64,000 nt of DNA from Melanocharis versteri (taxonomy: Eukaryota; Chordata; Aves; Passeriformes; Melanocharitidae), in assembly GCA_013397845.1 (NCBI GenBank), contig VZTG01000491.1:394-64393 (forward strand), in the 5' to 3' direction. Made by a program: the position numbers and the translations under genes. Each line of letters starts with the position of its first letter. Position 1 is the first letter of the stretch. The notes beneath the pieces were generated by a model. It had not been told where the DNA came from and did no database searches. It saw nothing but the letters and a program-made list of their open reading frames with translations. Below, in pieces: positions 1-12,184 of this stretch.

Positions 1-260
1 GAAAGGTTGTGGTGGCGTAAACAGCGCGCTGCGGGGGGGAGCCGGAGTGGAGGGGGGGTCCGGGCGCGGGGTCCCCGCGGGCCGGGGGCTGCGGGAGGCT
101 CCGGCCGGGGCTCTGCCTGCGCGGCGGCGAGATGGGGAGCGGAGTCATGCGGGTGCGGGGAATGGCATCTGCTCCCCGCACCTAGTGTGGCGAGGGGAAG
201 GGGAAAACAAATTGATCTTCCAGCAGTGACAAATTGTAACAATGGACGAGTCAATTGGAA
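1..260. promoter_or_regulatory. CpG island, candidate promoter or first exon
   Basis: Bases 1-215 hold about 23 CpG dinucleotides and are very GC-rich, in sharp contrast to the AT-rich DNA that follows from about 315. In vertebrates such blocks usually mark an unmethylated promoter and first exon. The block runs off the left edge, so its full size is unknown. On the plus strand an ATG at 132 opens a 17-codon frame closed by TAG at 183, which would fit an upstream ORF in a 5' UTR. A frame open over 7-267 is Gly/Arg/Ala-rich, as GC-rich DNA gives by chance, and matches no protein I know. I see no strong splice donor (AG/GTRAGT) inside the block. Direction of transcription and the gene's identity cannot be decided; the gene could run left out of the window or right into it. 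Confidence 0.6.
233..243. promoter_or_regulatory. Paired SOX-like site
   Basis: ATTGTAACAAT joins two SOX-type cores (ATTGT and ACAAT) in inverted orientation. The same 11 bases occur at 33982-33992. The arrangement is not the classical SOX9 dimer (ACAAT facing ATTGT across a spacer), so occupancy is uncertain. Confidence 0.2.
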
Positions 261-288
261 ACTTTAACATGGGCAAGGAACAAAAGGA

Positions 289-313
289 GGGGAGTGGGGA
301 GGGGGGCGGGGGG
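289..313 (+). promoter_or_regulatory. G-quadruplex motif with embedded GC box
   Basis: Four G-runs of 4, 4, 6 and 6 bases (289-292, 296-299, 301-306, 308-313) are separated by loops of 3, 1 and 1 base. This satisfies the usual G3+N1-7 rule with very short loops, which favours a stable quadruplex. The GGGGGGCGGGGGG part also reads as a GC box for SP/KLF-type factors. Its place at the edge of the CpG block supports a promoter-proximal role. Confidence 0.6.
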
Positions 314-314
314 A

Positions 315-1420
315 GACAGTAATTTCAATGGGAATTAGTAAATTGCCTAATGGAAATGGTGTTTGAAAGCAAGGGACAGGCTGTACTAAATAATCCAAAC
401 ATTCCTCCAGAAATCTAACCTGCTGCTCATGCTAAGGGTCATTCAGCACATAGGGTTTCCAAAACAAAGCCAATTTGTCATGCAATATTTAGAGAGTTTG
501 GGGGTTTCAGCTAAACTGTCTTCTATAAAAAGAATAATAAAAATAATAATACAGAGATCGACAAGGCTAACACGAATTCTCAGGCATTAAAAAGTTCACA
601 TAGAAATTTGCATACTAAAGGGAAAGATGCAGACAAAATAGAAATAAAAAAATCACTGCAACTTACAACTTTAATATTAATCAGTAAAGCAGAAGTAGAG
701 TGAAAGGAAGCATGAAAAGAAGTAAAACAAATGTGTACATTTAATCAGACAGGATTGCATAGGACACAAAGAACAGGGCTAATTAGTCTCAGCAGGTAGG
801 GACTAACCTTCAGACTTCATAAATAAATAAGTCTGTGAACAATGTCTAAGTGGGAATATAGAGACAGAAAAGGGATTATTTTAAGACACCAAGTAAAAAC
901 ATGACTAATGAAATACTTCACTGTTAGCTCAATGTACAAATGCATTGAACAGTTTCTTTTTCCACTGGTCTTTTGACTAACTTGCTTTTTACTTCCAGAA
1001 ATTGTACTAAATAACTGTCTGTGGGCATGCACACTCCCCATTTGCCCCTGATTATGTACTTACTGTCTTTGCAGACTAGTGCCTTGCAGAGTGACACCTT
1101 AACAAATATTCTCCATTTTTGTTTGCTTTTTGATTTTTAGATGCCTTTATATCCCAGAACAATATGAGATTAGAAATACAAATGTGACAGACTCCTACTT
1201 ATTTTGCAGGGCCATGTGTTATAATTTGATCCAAATGAACAAAAACAGTTGCACAGTTTTGTTTTGTTTTTCTAAGATCTTTTTACAATCTGCTATGGAT
1301 TTGTCTTTAAACAAGCATGCTTTTGCTTGAGTCCCAGCGTAGTTGCTAACTACTTAGTAAGCACCATCAAAAGTTAGTGTGCAGGACAGAGCCAGTTGCT
1401 GCCCAAAGCTGGTTGCAGAA
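315..1420. other. AT-rich noncoding DNA
   Basis: No gene, known repeat or convincing exon is visible. The two short open frames here (817-1041 minus and 1130-1330 plus) match nothing I know. Confidence 0.6.
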
Positions 1421-1548
1421 GGAGGGCCTGATTCTGTGGGGAGTCACACACGTGAGTCACATCACTGACAGACGATTTGTGAGGGTGATGACACACCTGG
1501 GCTACTCGTGCAAGTAGTGTTACTCACAGGAGTAAACGCTGCTAGAAG
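1421..1548. repeat. Possible ancient dispersed sauropsid repeat relic
   Basis: The block starts with GGGCCTGATTCTGTGG and ends with GTTACTCACAGGAGTAAACG. The wording CCTGATTCTG, then a pair of ACTC / GAGTAA phrases, resembles a very old repeat that I recall from turtle and crocodilian sequence; I cannot name the family. It is heavily decayed, and a profile search would be needed to confirm it. Confidence 0.3.
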
Positions 1549-4500
1549 GGAGCTCAGTGTTGTTTGCCCCAGTTGCCCGCTGGTGATCCTGGGTGTGGAA
1601 GACGGCTCTGGAAAGGTGAGGGACTGTGCCCCAGCTGTAGAAGGTGTTTCCTGGGCACGTTTTTGCAGCTGGGGTTTTACCTCCTCAGTAGATTCAGAGG
1701 AGTCCAGTGAAGGGCCAGGAAACTGCTTTCTAGCTCTCGTCAAGTTCTTCTTATTGCAAACTTCCAGGGGTTTGTTTTCAAACTGCAGCCTAGAGCTAGT
1801 GTGGTTGTGAAGTTCAGGGATTGTCGATGGTTACTAAACCAACACGGTTTAATTACGGCAGTACAAGTCACTTTGGATAGCTTGTGCATCTGATTTGTAT
1901 TATTTCCCCTTATGTAACAATTTGTTTCACTGTCGGGGAAGTGAGAGCTCTCCAGGGGTCAATAGCACCTGTTGAGTAGTAGGTTCTCAGGTGATACCTT
2001 GGATTTTAAAAAAACTATAGTGTTTGACGATTAAAGAAACACAATATTAAAAAAAAAAAAAGTTCAAGCTAATCCACAGCATGAAACACAATTTATTGTT
2101 TGAATACCCGATTTTAAGTGACAGCTGAAGAGACAAAGCCAGGTGCTCCACGTTCAAGAGATGGTGGCTTTCTTGCCAAAGCTGGCCTCTAGCACAGATG
2201 AAGAAGTGGAAGTGCCTTTCTCCAAGCTTTTGTAACCCTCACCACTTGGTACAATTTACCAAATGCTGAGCTAGGGGGTTTGGTTACCAGCAATGGTGTC
2301 GCTATTTTACACTTTGACCCAACAGTTTGGTCCCGAGACTCCTGCAGTAGAACAGCAGCAGCAAAAAATCATGTGAGATTCACCTCACATCTCGCGGTGC
2401 AATGAACTGAAGGAGGAAGAGGTTGACTAGGGGCACACATGGACATTTATTATTTTATGAAAAATGTTTTGGAATTTTTAATTTCTCACCAAAGGCCCAA
2501 GCTTTTATTGGAGAAATATGGCCTGCTAAATGCCAGCTGGATCTCGTGGCTAATGTTTGTATATTTGGGGTGAGTCATCTGTTTTCATGGTCTTCTCCAA
2601 GAGGTCCCAATGTAGGTTGCAATGTGTAAAATTCAAATTATTTATTTTGGAAAGATAAAAGGACTTTGGTTGACCAGGCTGGGATTTGAGTCTACAGCTC
2701 AAAGGAATCTGCATGTTTACAAATAATCTTGGATCATTAAATCTGCTCTGAATGTCAAAAAAAAAATCAATATTGAAAATGTTCCAATAACTGGAAGCAA
2801 ACACATCTGCCTAGTGTCTTACCAGTACTGGCTCTTCCAGAGTTAGCAAAGAGGGGAAATTTTTTCTAGGGCAGACGAGATGACAGCATGAAAACACAGA
2901 AACCGTGGCTCCTGTCTGCAGTCATTTGCATTGAGTGAAACAAGCACACGTGAAAATTCAAGAAACCTATCAAACGGGAAAATATCAACAAACAACCAGA
3001 TCATGGTGCTACTGCCAGATTTCTTTGTGGCTTTAGATGTCACACACACTGACCAGGTCACTGTGTGCTATTTCAGCAAGGAGGACTTTCTATCTTCATT
3101 TGATAGAGAGACATTGGAAAATTAGTTCCGAAAAGCTGCATGCATTGTTTTTCAAGCTTGTAACACAGCCTAATGTCTCTCAATCCATGCTCTGCTTCCC
3201 AAGTCATGGCTATTGCTCAGTAGGAACATCCCTCCCTTTTAGCACCTAAACCACAGCTGTACCACTTGCTTTTGTTAGAGATAATTCTGTCAAATAATAA
3301 AATCGTTAATGGGTAGAAATATGCATTCATGCAGGGATTATTCACACTTTATCATGAGGTGATATCAAGCACTATAGGAGTGAATGACAAGAAATAGGCT
3401 TCTGAAATACAGAGCCCTCCATAAATATACCATTTTTATTGACAACCCATCTTTTAACCCTAATAGTAATGGAAGAAATCCAATAAATGAAACATTTACT
3501 GCATAACTTGCCTTATTTTCGGGTGGTGTCTGATTCCTTTCTAGCTGTCTCTAGAAGATGTTTTTAGCCTAATTTGCTCCCTAGAAATTTCACTCACTAG
3601 AGTTATACATCTATGACGTTTTATTGCCTGAAGCCAAGTCTGAATAAGAACTTTCTTAAGATATACTTATCCTAATGTCAGTCTACGAGAACTGAGCTGC
3701 TTTAGTTTGATTTATTTGTGCAGCAGAGATATAGTGCACCTATATAGCTGGCCATGGCCTCAGACTGTATCTAATATCCCAAACACAAACAAAGAAGTGA
3801 AACCAGCAAGTTTAGCCATGGTTAGTTACTAAGTAGACACTTTTAAACTAATCGCCTTAGATTTGTATTTATATGTCTGTTTTCCAAAACAACCAAAGCA
3901 GTAGACCATTGTAAAACACAGGAAGGTACTTGTGTGTAGGTGTCTATAATATCTGTGTATGGTCACGGGCACACATCAAGCAATAGCCAGATGCTGTGTG
4001 CTTCGACTATCTAGGGAACACAGGTTGGCATTTAAGGACCAGGAGCACAGAGGTCTCTGGCTGAGATTGCAGACCACTGCCTGGCTGATCCCCTGGGCTC
4101 TTTCTTCTGCCTGTTCCCTCTAGCACCCACTTGGCCAGTCAGTTGGTGCAAGGGCCTTCTTTTTCTTGGTGGCTTTGCTGCTCCCTCACCAGAATTTGTG
4201 GATGTTGTGGTGAAGCAGATAATGCAATGATAATAATTTGGCTTGCACTAACACAGCGTCCGTGAGGGTGGTCTTGTCGGTGAACCATGACTGAGAGCAG
4301 ATGGTGGTAGGCAAGGAACCCAGCAAGCTGAAAGCCCTGAGCATGCCCTCGGCCGGAGAGGACTGCCCTTTCAACTGACACAGTAATTAGCTGCGTATGC
4401 ATTTGTAGTCTGTTGCAATATGAGGTAAAAGGGATTAGTTTTGCAATGGTCTAGGAACATGAACATGCGCCAGCTGCATTCCAGCTGTAGGGATTCTGGC

Positions 4501-4586
4501 TGATGGATGACAATAGTCAGCACAGGGGTAGTAACTTCTTAAAACAATCAAGTTTAACAGCGTAGGATTATTTGATCATACCCAGC
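1549..4586. other. Noncoding DNA without recognised features
   Basis: AT-rich sequence with a short A-run near 2050. Open frames such as 2843-3061 minus and 4139-4402 minus are under 90 codons and resemble nothing known. No repeat family was recognised. Confidence 0.6.
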
Positions 4587-5045
4587 AATCACAGAACCAC
4601 TCATGTTGGAAGGGATGTGAAGACGCCTTCACTCTAGCCTCCTGCTCAAAACAAGTTTTAGCTCTTAATTCAGACTCATTTGTTGAGGGATTTGTCCCGT
4701 CAGGTTTCAAAAGCCTTCAAGGACAGAGATGAGACAACTAGGAGTTAGGACTTTGCCTTTATTCTTTCTGAATTTCGTAACGTTCCTGTTGGCCCATTCC
4801 TCCAGCCTCTCTAGGTCCCTGTGGACAGCAGCTCTGCCCTACAGCATGTTAACTGGATTGTCCAATTTGATGTCCTCTGCAAATGTGATGAGACCTCCTC
4901 CAGGTAATTGATGCAAATGCCGAAGAGGACAGGTCCTGGGACAGGCCCCTTTAGTACTGCACCTGCCACTGACAACCAGGCCTTCAGGCCATTACTATTG
5001 TTCCTTGAGTTTGGTCATCCAGTCTTTTATGCATCTAATTGTCTG
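4587..5045 (-). mobile_element. CR1 LINE, 3' end and RT C-terminal relic
   Basis: CR1 is the main non-LTR retrotransposon of birds. Read on the minus strand, this piece carries the end of the ORF2 reverse transcriptase followed by the 3' end. About 4902-4950 translates to GPVPGPVLFGICINYL, matching the conserved GPVLF..IND block. About 4870-4888 gives FAED in place of the catalytic FADD, and about 4770-4810 gives RLEEWANRN, the familiar segment after it. The GPVLF and FAED blocks lie in different frames, so the copy is dead. The 3' tip on the plus strand begins AATCACAGAACCACTCATG. Divergence is high, so the insertion is old. It abuts a second CR1 piece in the same orientation. Confidence 0.9.
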
Positions 5046-5785
5046 CCTATTCGGACTGTAATGTCCTAACTTGGATGCCGAAGTTTCCTCTCCTGAAGCC
5101 TCAAGTTTGTGCTCTGCTGCTTGTCTTCTTCACTCCTGTCACATTTGTGGCTCCTTGTAGTCACTACAGCCACAGCTGCTGTTGATTATCACATCCCTCT
5201 CCAATTCTTCTTTGCTCGTGAGTAGTAGATCCAGCAGACCATCACCCACCTTTTGGCCACCCACCATCTGTGTCAGGAAGTTTTCCCCAACAAACTCCAG
5301 AGACTTTCTAATCCTGTTCCATCTCACTGTTTTGATCTTTCAGCTGAAGTCAGAGAGGTAAAATTTTCCCAATAGCACTGCGAACTGTTATCTGGAGACT
5401 TCCAGTTGTGTAAAGACATGATTGACTTTGTCACCCTAATCAGATGATCTGTAACAAACCCATCACTAAGGTGTTACCCTTGCTGGCTTTCCCCCAAGCT
5501 CCCAATCAGCCCGTCTCCATCTCCTGTTTCTATATATTCTGTCTTCTGTTTCCATGTATTCATGCTGCTCCTTCTCATAGAAGGTACACCCCTTGCTTTT
5601 CTTTGCTGCCCGTCTTTCCTAAAGAGGCTCTGTCTGTCCATCACAGACTTGTAATCATAGGAGTGATCCCACCCCATCCCAGCTGAGCTATCCTCAGACC
5701 ACAAGCAAGCCAGTGCATTCCCTCGTGCCTCAGTTTTTTCTCCAAATCAGCCCACTTAGATTTCATGTTCTTCAGTGTACCACTG
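5046..5785 (-). mobile_element. CR1 LINE, ORF2 endonuclease relic
   Basis: Same orientation as the 4587-5045 piece and in the right order upstream of it. It encodes remains of the APE-type endonuclease that nicks target DNA during retrotransposition. The RT core that should lie between endonuclease and GPVLF block (on the order of 1 kb) is absent, so either one element lost its centre or two CR1 fragments lie side by side. Similarity is clear to about 5665 and fades to about 5785, so the upper boundary is approximate. Confidence 0.88.
5139..5704 (-). pseudogene. Broken CR1 ORF2 endonuclease frame
   Basis: Two minus-strand open pieces show the endonuclease in N-to-C order. The first (5704-5474) includes GWDHSYDYKSVMD followed by LFRKD, the WD..SHD..VMDG..LFRKD signature of CR1. 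The second (5327-5139) includes FVGENFLTQMV, LLDLLLTSKEELERDV and CGCSDYK, corresponding to the FL.Q.V, LLDLVLTNKE and LGCSDHE motifs. The two pieces are in different frames with stops between them, and the SDH histidine motif reads SDY. No function is expected. Confidence 0.85.
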
Positions 5786-8166
5786 TCTCTGGCACCGTGT
5801 TTTTCTGTCCCAAATACCTCAGATCTTCAGAGCAGCCTATGATCACCATCAAAATGCAGCCTGTAAGGGTGACAGTGGAGGCTGACCAAGAGGACGTCAT
5901 TTTGGGCTAAGACAGGAAGTTTTAATTTAGGCTAGGAAGTGAATGAGTACTGCATTTCCTGCAAGGCCAGAGTTAAACACCCAGCCCAAAGGCCGGGCAG
6001 GTCTGCAGGCTGGAACCACATATCCACATGAAGTGCACTTCTCTCAGGAGCCACCGAAGGCAGATTTTCATTTTACAGAAAACTACAGGAATATAGGGGT
6101 TTTCCTCCACAGAAGCAGTTGTTACCAGTATTTTGCACAGAGCCACCTCTATGCCACTGCATGTGCAAACAAACTCCTGACACTTGAAGCTTACAATCAT
6201 ATTAATTAATTGTTGATCTATTAATGCATGAACAAAGTAAAACGGTTCTCAGAAAAATCCTTCTTAACTTCCTTGAGAGTATTTCAATAGCTTGACCAGG
6301 CCATTTATAATAGAGATATTTACTGTACCTTACTATTTCCTAACAAATAATTTTCTGATTAATAATTCTGCTTTAAAGCTTGTTTTGGTCTTTCCTTTTC
6401 TTCCTCCAGCTCTTGAAGCATATGTCTTCCTTTTTTCCTCCTCATTTGGCAAAGGCCTCCCAACTACATCAAGCAGATTCGAGTCAGCCAAGGAGATAGA
6501 CAGAGCCCTGCTGAAGGAGCAGAGCAGTCTCTCTTTGTAAAATATGCTGCCATTTATCAGCAGACAGAGGTTTTTCTTGCAACAAGGAATCTGAGCTAGC
6601 GCATACCAAAAGAGTGGCACTGGAGACTTTGTGGTTGGCTGTTGTTTCAGGCACATTCAGCGTTTACATAGCCTAAGGGCATAAATGAGCAGACAGGAGG
6701 GAATGGACAGACCTTCCAACAGCACAATTAGGTGACAATGAGCTATCCAAAACAATCAGGATAGCAGCAACATCAAGTGCTTTCCCCGTGTCTCAGGAGT
6801 CCTCCCAAGACCTATTGCATCAGAGGCTCTGTCTGCTGCTGGTGCCTCTAGATGGTGTCTCTGGAGAGGTGCAGCTGTCAGGCGCTCTGGAACAGGATCC
6901 TGCCTGGGAAACGTATTGCAGCCTGAAGTATTGCAATTAGCTCCAGTGGAGCTGCTGTCTGAGCTCGCTGTCCTTACTTAATGCAGGATCCCCAGGAACA
7001 GGAGATGGACCTGCAGGCACTACAGGAGGCACATGTAAGGGGGATAATTTACAGGAGTAATTCCAAACATCCTTCATCTACTAGACTGGGAAAAGAAGAG
7101 ACAATAGGTCTCAGGACCTTTCTGCTCCGGTTCTTCAAGTCAGTCTTTCTTGACTTACTTTCTCCTTCAGAAAGCTTGCCTCTGAAAAGGGGAGGCCAGG
7201 GAGCTGCTCTCCTGCTCTTCCACCTTGGCTCTCCAGATCCATTAGCTCCTTTCAAGGACCCTAATCCTACAGAACTCTGTTTTACAGGGGAGAGTTCAGA
7301 AAGAAGGTTGCAATTTCAAACCAAAAGACAAATATAAGACTGTGATCAGCACCTGTCCCACAGAAAATGCACCATGTTTGGATTTCAAGGCATTTGGTAG
7401 ATGTAAAATGCCACTGGAGACTGTTCTGTTTAGTTAGGGAGATACAAAGGGCAAGGATGGGTCCTGCATTCATAAGAAGAAGCCCCGTGTCTTTTATCTG
7501 CTATTTTACCCGAAGCACAAATCTATCGTTTACACCTGCTCCATTCACTTCTTTTCAACAACTCATGGTTGTACAAGAACCACTGTAATTCTTCAGGCAA
7601 CAGCACCCTTAGGACATCTCCTGCATCTGTGGGAAGACATAATCTGGCATTCAAGGCATTGTGGTAGAATTGGCATCACCACTGCTTGCCTGAGGCACCA
7701 TCTTCTTTCTGTGCCTTGCCAGCCTGCTTAGCTTAGCCTCCTTCTCAAAGGCAGGGAGCTAAGGCAGTGCTTCTGCCAAAGAGGAATGCAGAAGAAAGCA
7801 GAGAATTCATAGACAGAATAATATTGGCCTCTAGATTTCTTTGGTGGCCCAGACTGAAGAACTCTATGTTCAAAAGACCTGGGAAAACTGTGCACATGGT
7901 TATGAAAATACGCGTGTCCTCAGGCTCGTTCTCTTTGTCCCTCTGACCTAAAGCAATCTATGTCCAGGCAGGAGTGGAGAACATAGCTAAAATAGCACAT
8001 GCAGCCCATTTTGCATACTTTCCTGTGGCCCTAGAGCTAAATGATTTATGACTGAAACACTGACTGTTGCAGTACAGGACAATTACAGGAAAGTTGGCAA
8101 GGCAGCAATTTACCATCTTGTAGGAATATGAAATTCCTTCCTTCCTCCTGCTTTCAAACCTGACAA
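5786..8166. other. Noncoding DNA without recognised features
   Basis: Mixed-composition sequence. Frames such as 6333-6656 minus (107 codons) and 6981-7337 plus (118 codons) lack any recognisable domain and have no supporting splice context that I can see. Confidence 0.55.
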
Positions 8167-8409
8167 GTGGCAAACTACCTCCACTCTCTTTGGGAGGATA
8201 ATGAAAAGCTTGCAGAATCAGACCTTAAGTTGTTCTTGTCTGGGCAAATAAATGCTGTCGTCAATGACCTCCTACAGCCACCTCAGGACATGCAGGGAGC
8301 TTCTGCTGTGCCTTGGGTCCTTGATACACCCAGAAATCCTATTCCACCAATTAGGTCATGTGCGAATGAATCTGTTACCAAAATCCATGAGATTCTTGCT
8401 GTGCACTAA
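8167..8409 (+). other. Open frame of protein-like composition, unproven
   Basis: An 80-codon open frame that begins at GTG, not ATG, so it could only be an internal exon or chance. The translation is unusually protein-like (for instance LWEDNEKLAESDLKLFLSGQ, then a Pro-rich stretch) but I do not recognise it. A pyrimidine-rich tract and an AG (ending about 8167) sit just before it and could act as a splice acceptor. No good splice donor follows before the TAA near 8407. Most likely a chance frame; a decayed exon or repeat-derived frame is possible. Confidence 0.12.
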
Positions 8410-10480
8410 TCTAGTTGTTTATATTAGAAAATGGGTATTATATGCTCTTTTGGCAATGACTGTCTATTTTTACTAAGTGTATTTACAACGTTTAGTAGAA
8501 AATACCAATGTTAGTTTTGTTTTAACACAATACCATTTTTAAGAATATGTTGGGTTTTTTTTCTGCAAGCAGATGTTATTTGAATCTAAGCACTACTTTA
8601 ATACAAACAAATAAAAGTAGGAGTTTTAGCAGATTATTACAATCTTCAGCTCTGAGGTCCTGTATTACAGAGGTCATTGAATTTCAACAAGTGGTTCCTG
8701 CCATGAGTCTGTCATTTCTAGCTGAGCTACAATATTTCATTTAGAAAGACATCTGACCTGGTTTTAAATATTTCAAGTCAGTACTCCCCTTCCACTGTAG
8801 GCAAATTATATTCCAGCGATTGTTCATTACCCTCTCTGGGAAAAAAAAAAAAAGGAAAAAAGAGCACCACAATTCTATTTCAAACTCATTTTCCTCCTGT
8901 TCCAACGAAATAATACTATAAAAGAGTATCATCTTGTGTTGCCTTTTCCTCACCAGTAGCTTTCATTCCTTGTCCTGCAGTTCTGTGGTCCATGACAGAA
9001 CAAGTCCTCTTGCCTTCACGTTTTCCTCCCTGGCAGCAGTGAGACACCACAGGCAGAGGGCTCTGCTTGTGTTTTGCATATTGCAGGATAAGGCAGTGAA
9101 AACAAATTTGAAGATTATCTGCAACAGTAACATATCAGAGAATATTTTGTCTTGCCTGGCTTTAAGCTGGTCATCAGAGTGCCCTGCAAAGTTAATAAAG
9201 AGGCCCAAACAGTGGCTTATCCCAGCTAGGCTAAAACATCCCCACCGTGCAATGCCTCACCTTGCTATGGTACCTGACTTGCTCCATTGACTGCAGCCAG
9301 TGCCTGAAGGACTGACAGAGACTACACACGGAAGTTTTATATCCCTACAAGCTGAACTTCACTCCTAATGAAGCTACTTTCTAGAAGGGAAAAGCTACTA
9401 GCTGCCAACAGAAAATGTCTTTGTATACCCTAAATTTATTGTCTGGAGTATTAAGCCACTGTATAGTACACTTCTATTTGCATTCCGTGGTCGAAATTCT
9501 GACCATAAAGACTCTAATGGATTGACATTTCCATTTTTTAATAAAGAAAGCACAGAGACTCTGAGATACAGACATCTAGGAACTCTGGTTTTAAGAGGAG
9601 TGCCAAGATCGTGACATTGGGGATACAGTCTCTTGAACTGGCACCAACATTAATTCAATAGAATATGTGATATTCTAGTATAGCTTTGACCAGAACTCTT
9701 AAAAGTTTCTGTAAAATCCTTCTGGATTTGCTTCTCTTAACAACACAGAGCACCCTTGTTTTGTTTTACTTTCTAAAAGATTTATTATGCTTGTTTTTCA
9801 TCAGAGAGATATATGAAGTTTAACTTTCCCTAGTTTTGTTGGCTGACAATCTCACCTCTTTTATCTTGGCTTCCTGGAGAAAAGCAGCTCACCTCATCAA
9901 GCTGTAGCATTTGTAACCATAGATTAACTTCAGCTGAATGTGACAGGAGATGGAGAGATCAACAATATTTATTGTCCTCCAATTTAATGACTGTTAGAGA
10001 AGTCCAGCTTAGCACCCATGGGAGGGAAGGTCCACAGGGAGAGGGCAGTGTGAGTGGCAGAGAGCAGTGAATTCGTGGGGAAAGGTGCATGGAGAACAGA
10101 CTGCCCAAGTCCCACTGCTCACCACACTGCTCGTTCAGTGTTATTAATGCTGTGGTCACACAGAGATTACACTGTGAACCCCTTCTCCCGCCCACAAATA
10201 TCAAGTCCTTTTCCTTTTCCAGCTAAGGTCACACTATATGCCTTGCAGTTACAGCCACTGGAAGAATTATTAGGGAAAAAATGCACATATTGTTCACTGC
10301 CTTTACCTTTTCTTTTACTCTTAATTTTTTCTTAACTCCATTTTATTGTACGAAAAAAAAAAAGGAAATAAACATGTTCAGACTCACCATCCTCCCATAG
10401 ACCTACCAATGGTCTCCTGTGAAGAGTTTGGGGATGTCTGTGCAGGAGTTCATCTTGGAGTTTGTAGGACTTGTAAAATA
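8410..10480. other. AT-rich noncoding DNA
   Basis: No gene or known repeat. An A-run lies near 8840-8852. The open frame 8934-9290 plus (118 codons) is not similar to any protein I know. Confidence 0.6.
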
Positions 10481-10501
10481 TTTTTTTTTTTTTTTTTTTT
10501 T
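10481..10501 (+). repeat. T21 homopolymer
   Basis: Uninterrupted run of 21 T. No adjoining retroposed sequence was recognised, so this is best read as a simple mononucleotide repeat. Confidence 0.9.
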
Positions 10502-11057
10502 AGCAAAAGCTTAAATAGAATCTCCCAGTTTACTCCAAATTGGCAGTGTAGACAGGGAAGTGATACTTAGCCTGTTGTAACACACACTTCAGCAGGACCA
10601 GCTCGTACATCATGAAGCACCACTTGCCTTATCTGTGCTGGAACAAGTCGCTCTGAATGCATGAACTATTCTAACAAAAATAGTGCAGACTTATCTCAGA
10701 ATGCGCAGGGGGAACTCTCACACGTCCTGATGGAAGGGCACAAGGGCTGAAACTTTGACAATGATTTAATCTCAGTTGCACATTTCACAAGGTTATAGTT
10801 AAGAGCAAATAAGCAAAACCAGAGGATTTTAACAGTTCTGTGAAAAGTAGCTTCCCAATTTGTTCAACTTCTGATCTTCACTTAATGGATTGTCCTGCTT
10901 TTTTTTTTTAGCACTCCAGTGGCAATGTAGTCTGCTGTGAAAGATAAGACCTATACTAGCAATGCAAACAAGCAGCGAAGAAATAGCTTTGACTACAATT
11001 TTTAAGTCTTCTTCATATATTACAAACAAGCGCCACACCAAAAAAAAGAAAAAAAAA
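10502..11057. other. Noncoding DNA ending in an A-rich tract
   Basis: Nothing recognised until an A-rich tract (about 11038-11057, interrupted by G) that runs into the first assembly gap. Confidence 0.6.
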
Positions 11058-11103
11058 NNNNNNNNNNNNNNNNNNNNNNNNNNNNNNNNNNNNNNNNNNN
11101 NNN
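11058..11103. other. Assembly gap of 46 N
   Basis: Forty-six N bases flanked on both sides by A-rich, G-interrupted sequence (AAAAAAAGAAAAAAA before, AGAAAAAAAAAAAAGAAAA after). The missing bases are probably more of the same A-rich low-complexity tract. Confidence 0.95.
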
Positions 11104-12144
11104 AGAAAAAAAAAAAAAGAAAAAAGAAAAAAAGCCCCCAACATCTAGGATGCAGTGATTTTTATATCATCCAAAGAACAGGGGGGAAAAGCCTGATTAC
11201 ATTTTAAAAAGCCTTGGTAGTACTGAAAATACAGCAAAATCTTACTTGTGAAGCAACAAGGCTCAGTGGCTTCCTTTGCAAGAAGCCTCCAAATCTCCAG
11301 ATCTCTGTGCCCACAGTTTACACTGACAGATCTACCACTACCCAAGAAGAACGAAGGTTAACAGTGAAGCTGGAAATTCAGTGTCCCAGGTGGAGTTTCC
11401 ATCTGTGGGGCTGCTCTTGGGAAGACAATGATCCTCTCTGTCCCTTTGCTAGCACCTTTGCAAATTGGAGGTATTGCTGGTCGAGCCGGTGAGGGGTTTG
11501 CAGTTTAATTAACTTGTAAGGTCTTAGAAAATGTTTTCAGTCTGTGACCTACAGACTCCTGCTACCTTTACTAATAAAAGGCTAAGGAAAATGTGTTCGC
11601 AGATGCTATGGAGCAATCTCTGCATATGGAAATGCTAAAGGGGGCCATACTTTTCACTGGGAATTTATAGGGGTCCAAAAATCAAAAAAGACTGGGAAAA
11701 AAAGTGGCTTAGATCTCATCTGTTCAGATGAAAGAAGCTGCTGAAGACTGAAGTGTAGATACGTATTAATATATCATGATATTGTAACTAAAGAGCATTA
11801 TACAGCAGCACAATGTTATAAAATGGTTCCATCTATTCAGTCTCACAGGGGTGTAGCAATAAAAACATAAGAAATGAAGCCAGACTGGGCTGTTTACTTT
11901 TAGCTTCTGATTTCTAAAAAACGCTTTATTTGCAATAGCTAGTTGTTAATGTTTTTAACAATGATATCCTTGGAATTTTAAATCAGAGTTAGAAAACAGC
12001 TCCACACACAGGTTTGGCTTAAGAGTAATAGCTGTATATGATGGAGGAAGCCCTGAAGTCATGCAGGGCATCTTAATATGATACACGTATTAGGAAATAT
12101 TGCATAGATGTAATGTGGCCCCCAAGTGTAAAACTCACACGTAT

Positions 12145-12184
12145 TCTCTCCTCCTCCCTCCCTCTCTCTTTCTCTCTGTCTTTC
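12145..12184 (+). repeat. TC-rich low-complexity tract
   Basis: Almost pure pyrimidine run built from CTCC and TCTC units; a simple sequence repeat. Confidence 0.85.

Noticed and set aside
10481..10501. T21 run as the tail of a processed pseudogene (minus strand)
   Set aside because: No coding or mRNA-like sequence was recognised next to it, and such retrocopies are rare in birds.
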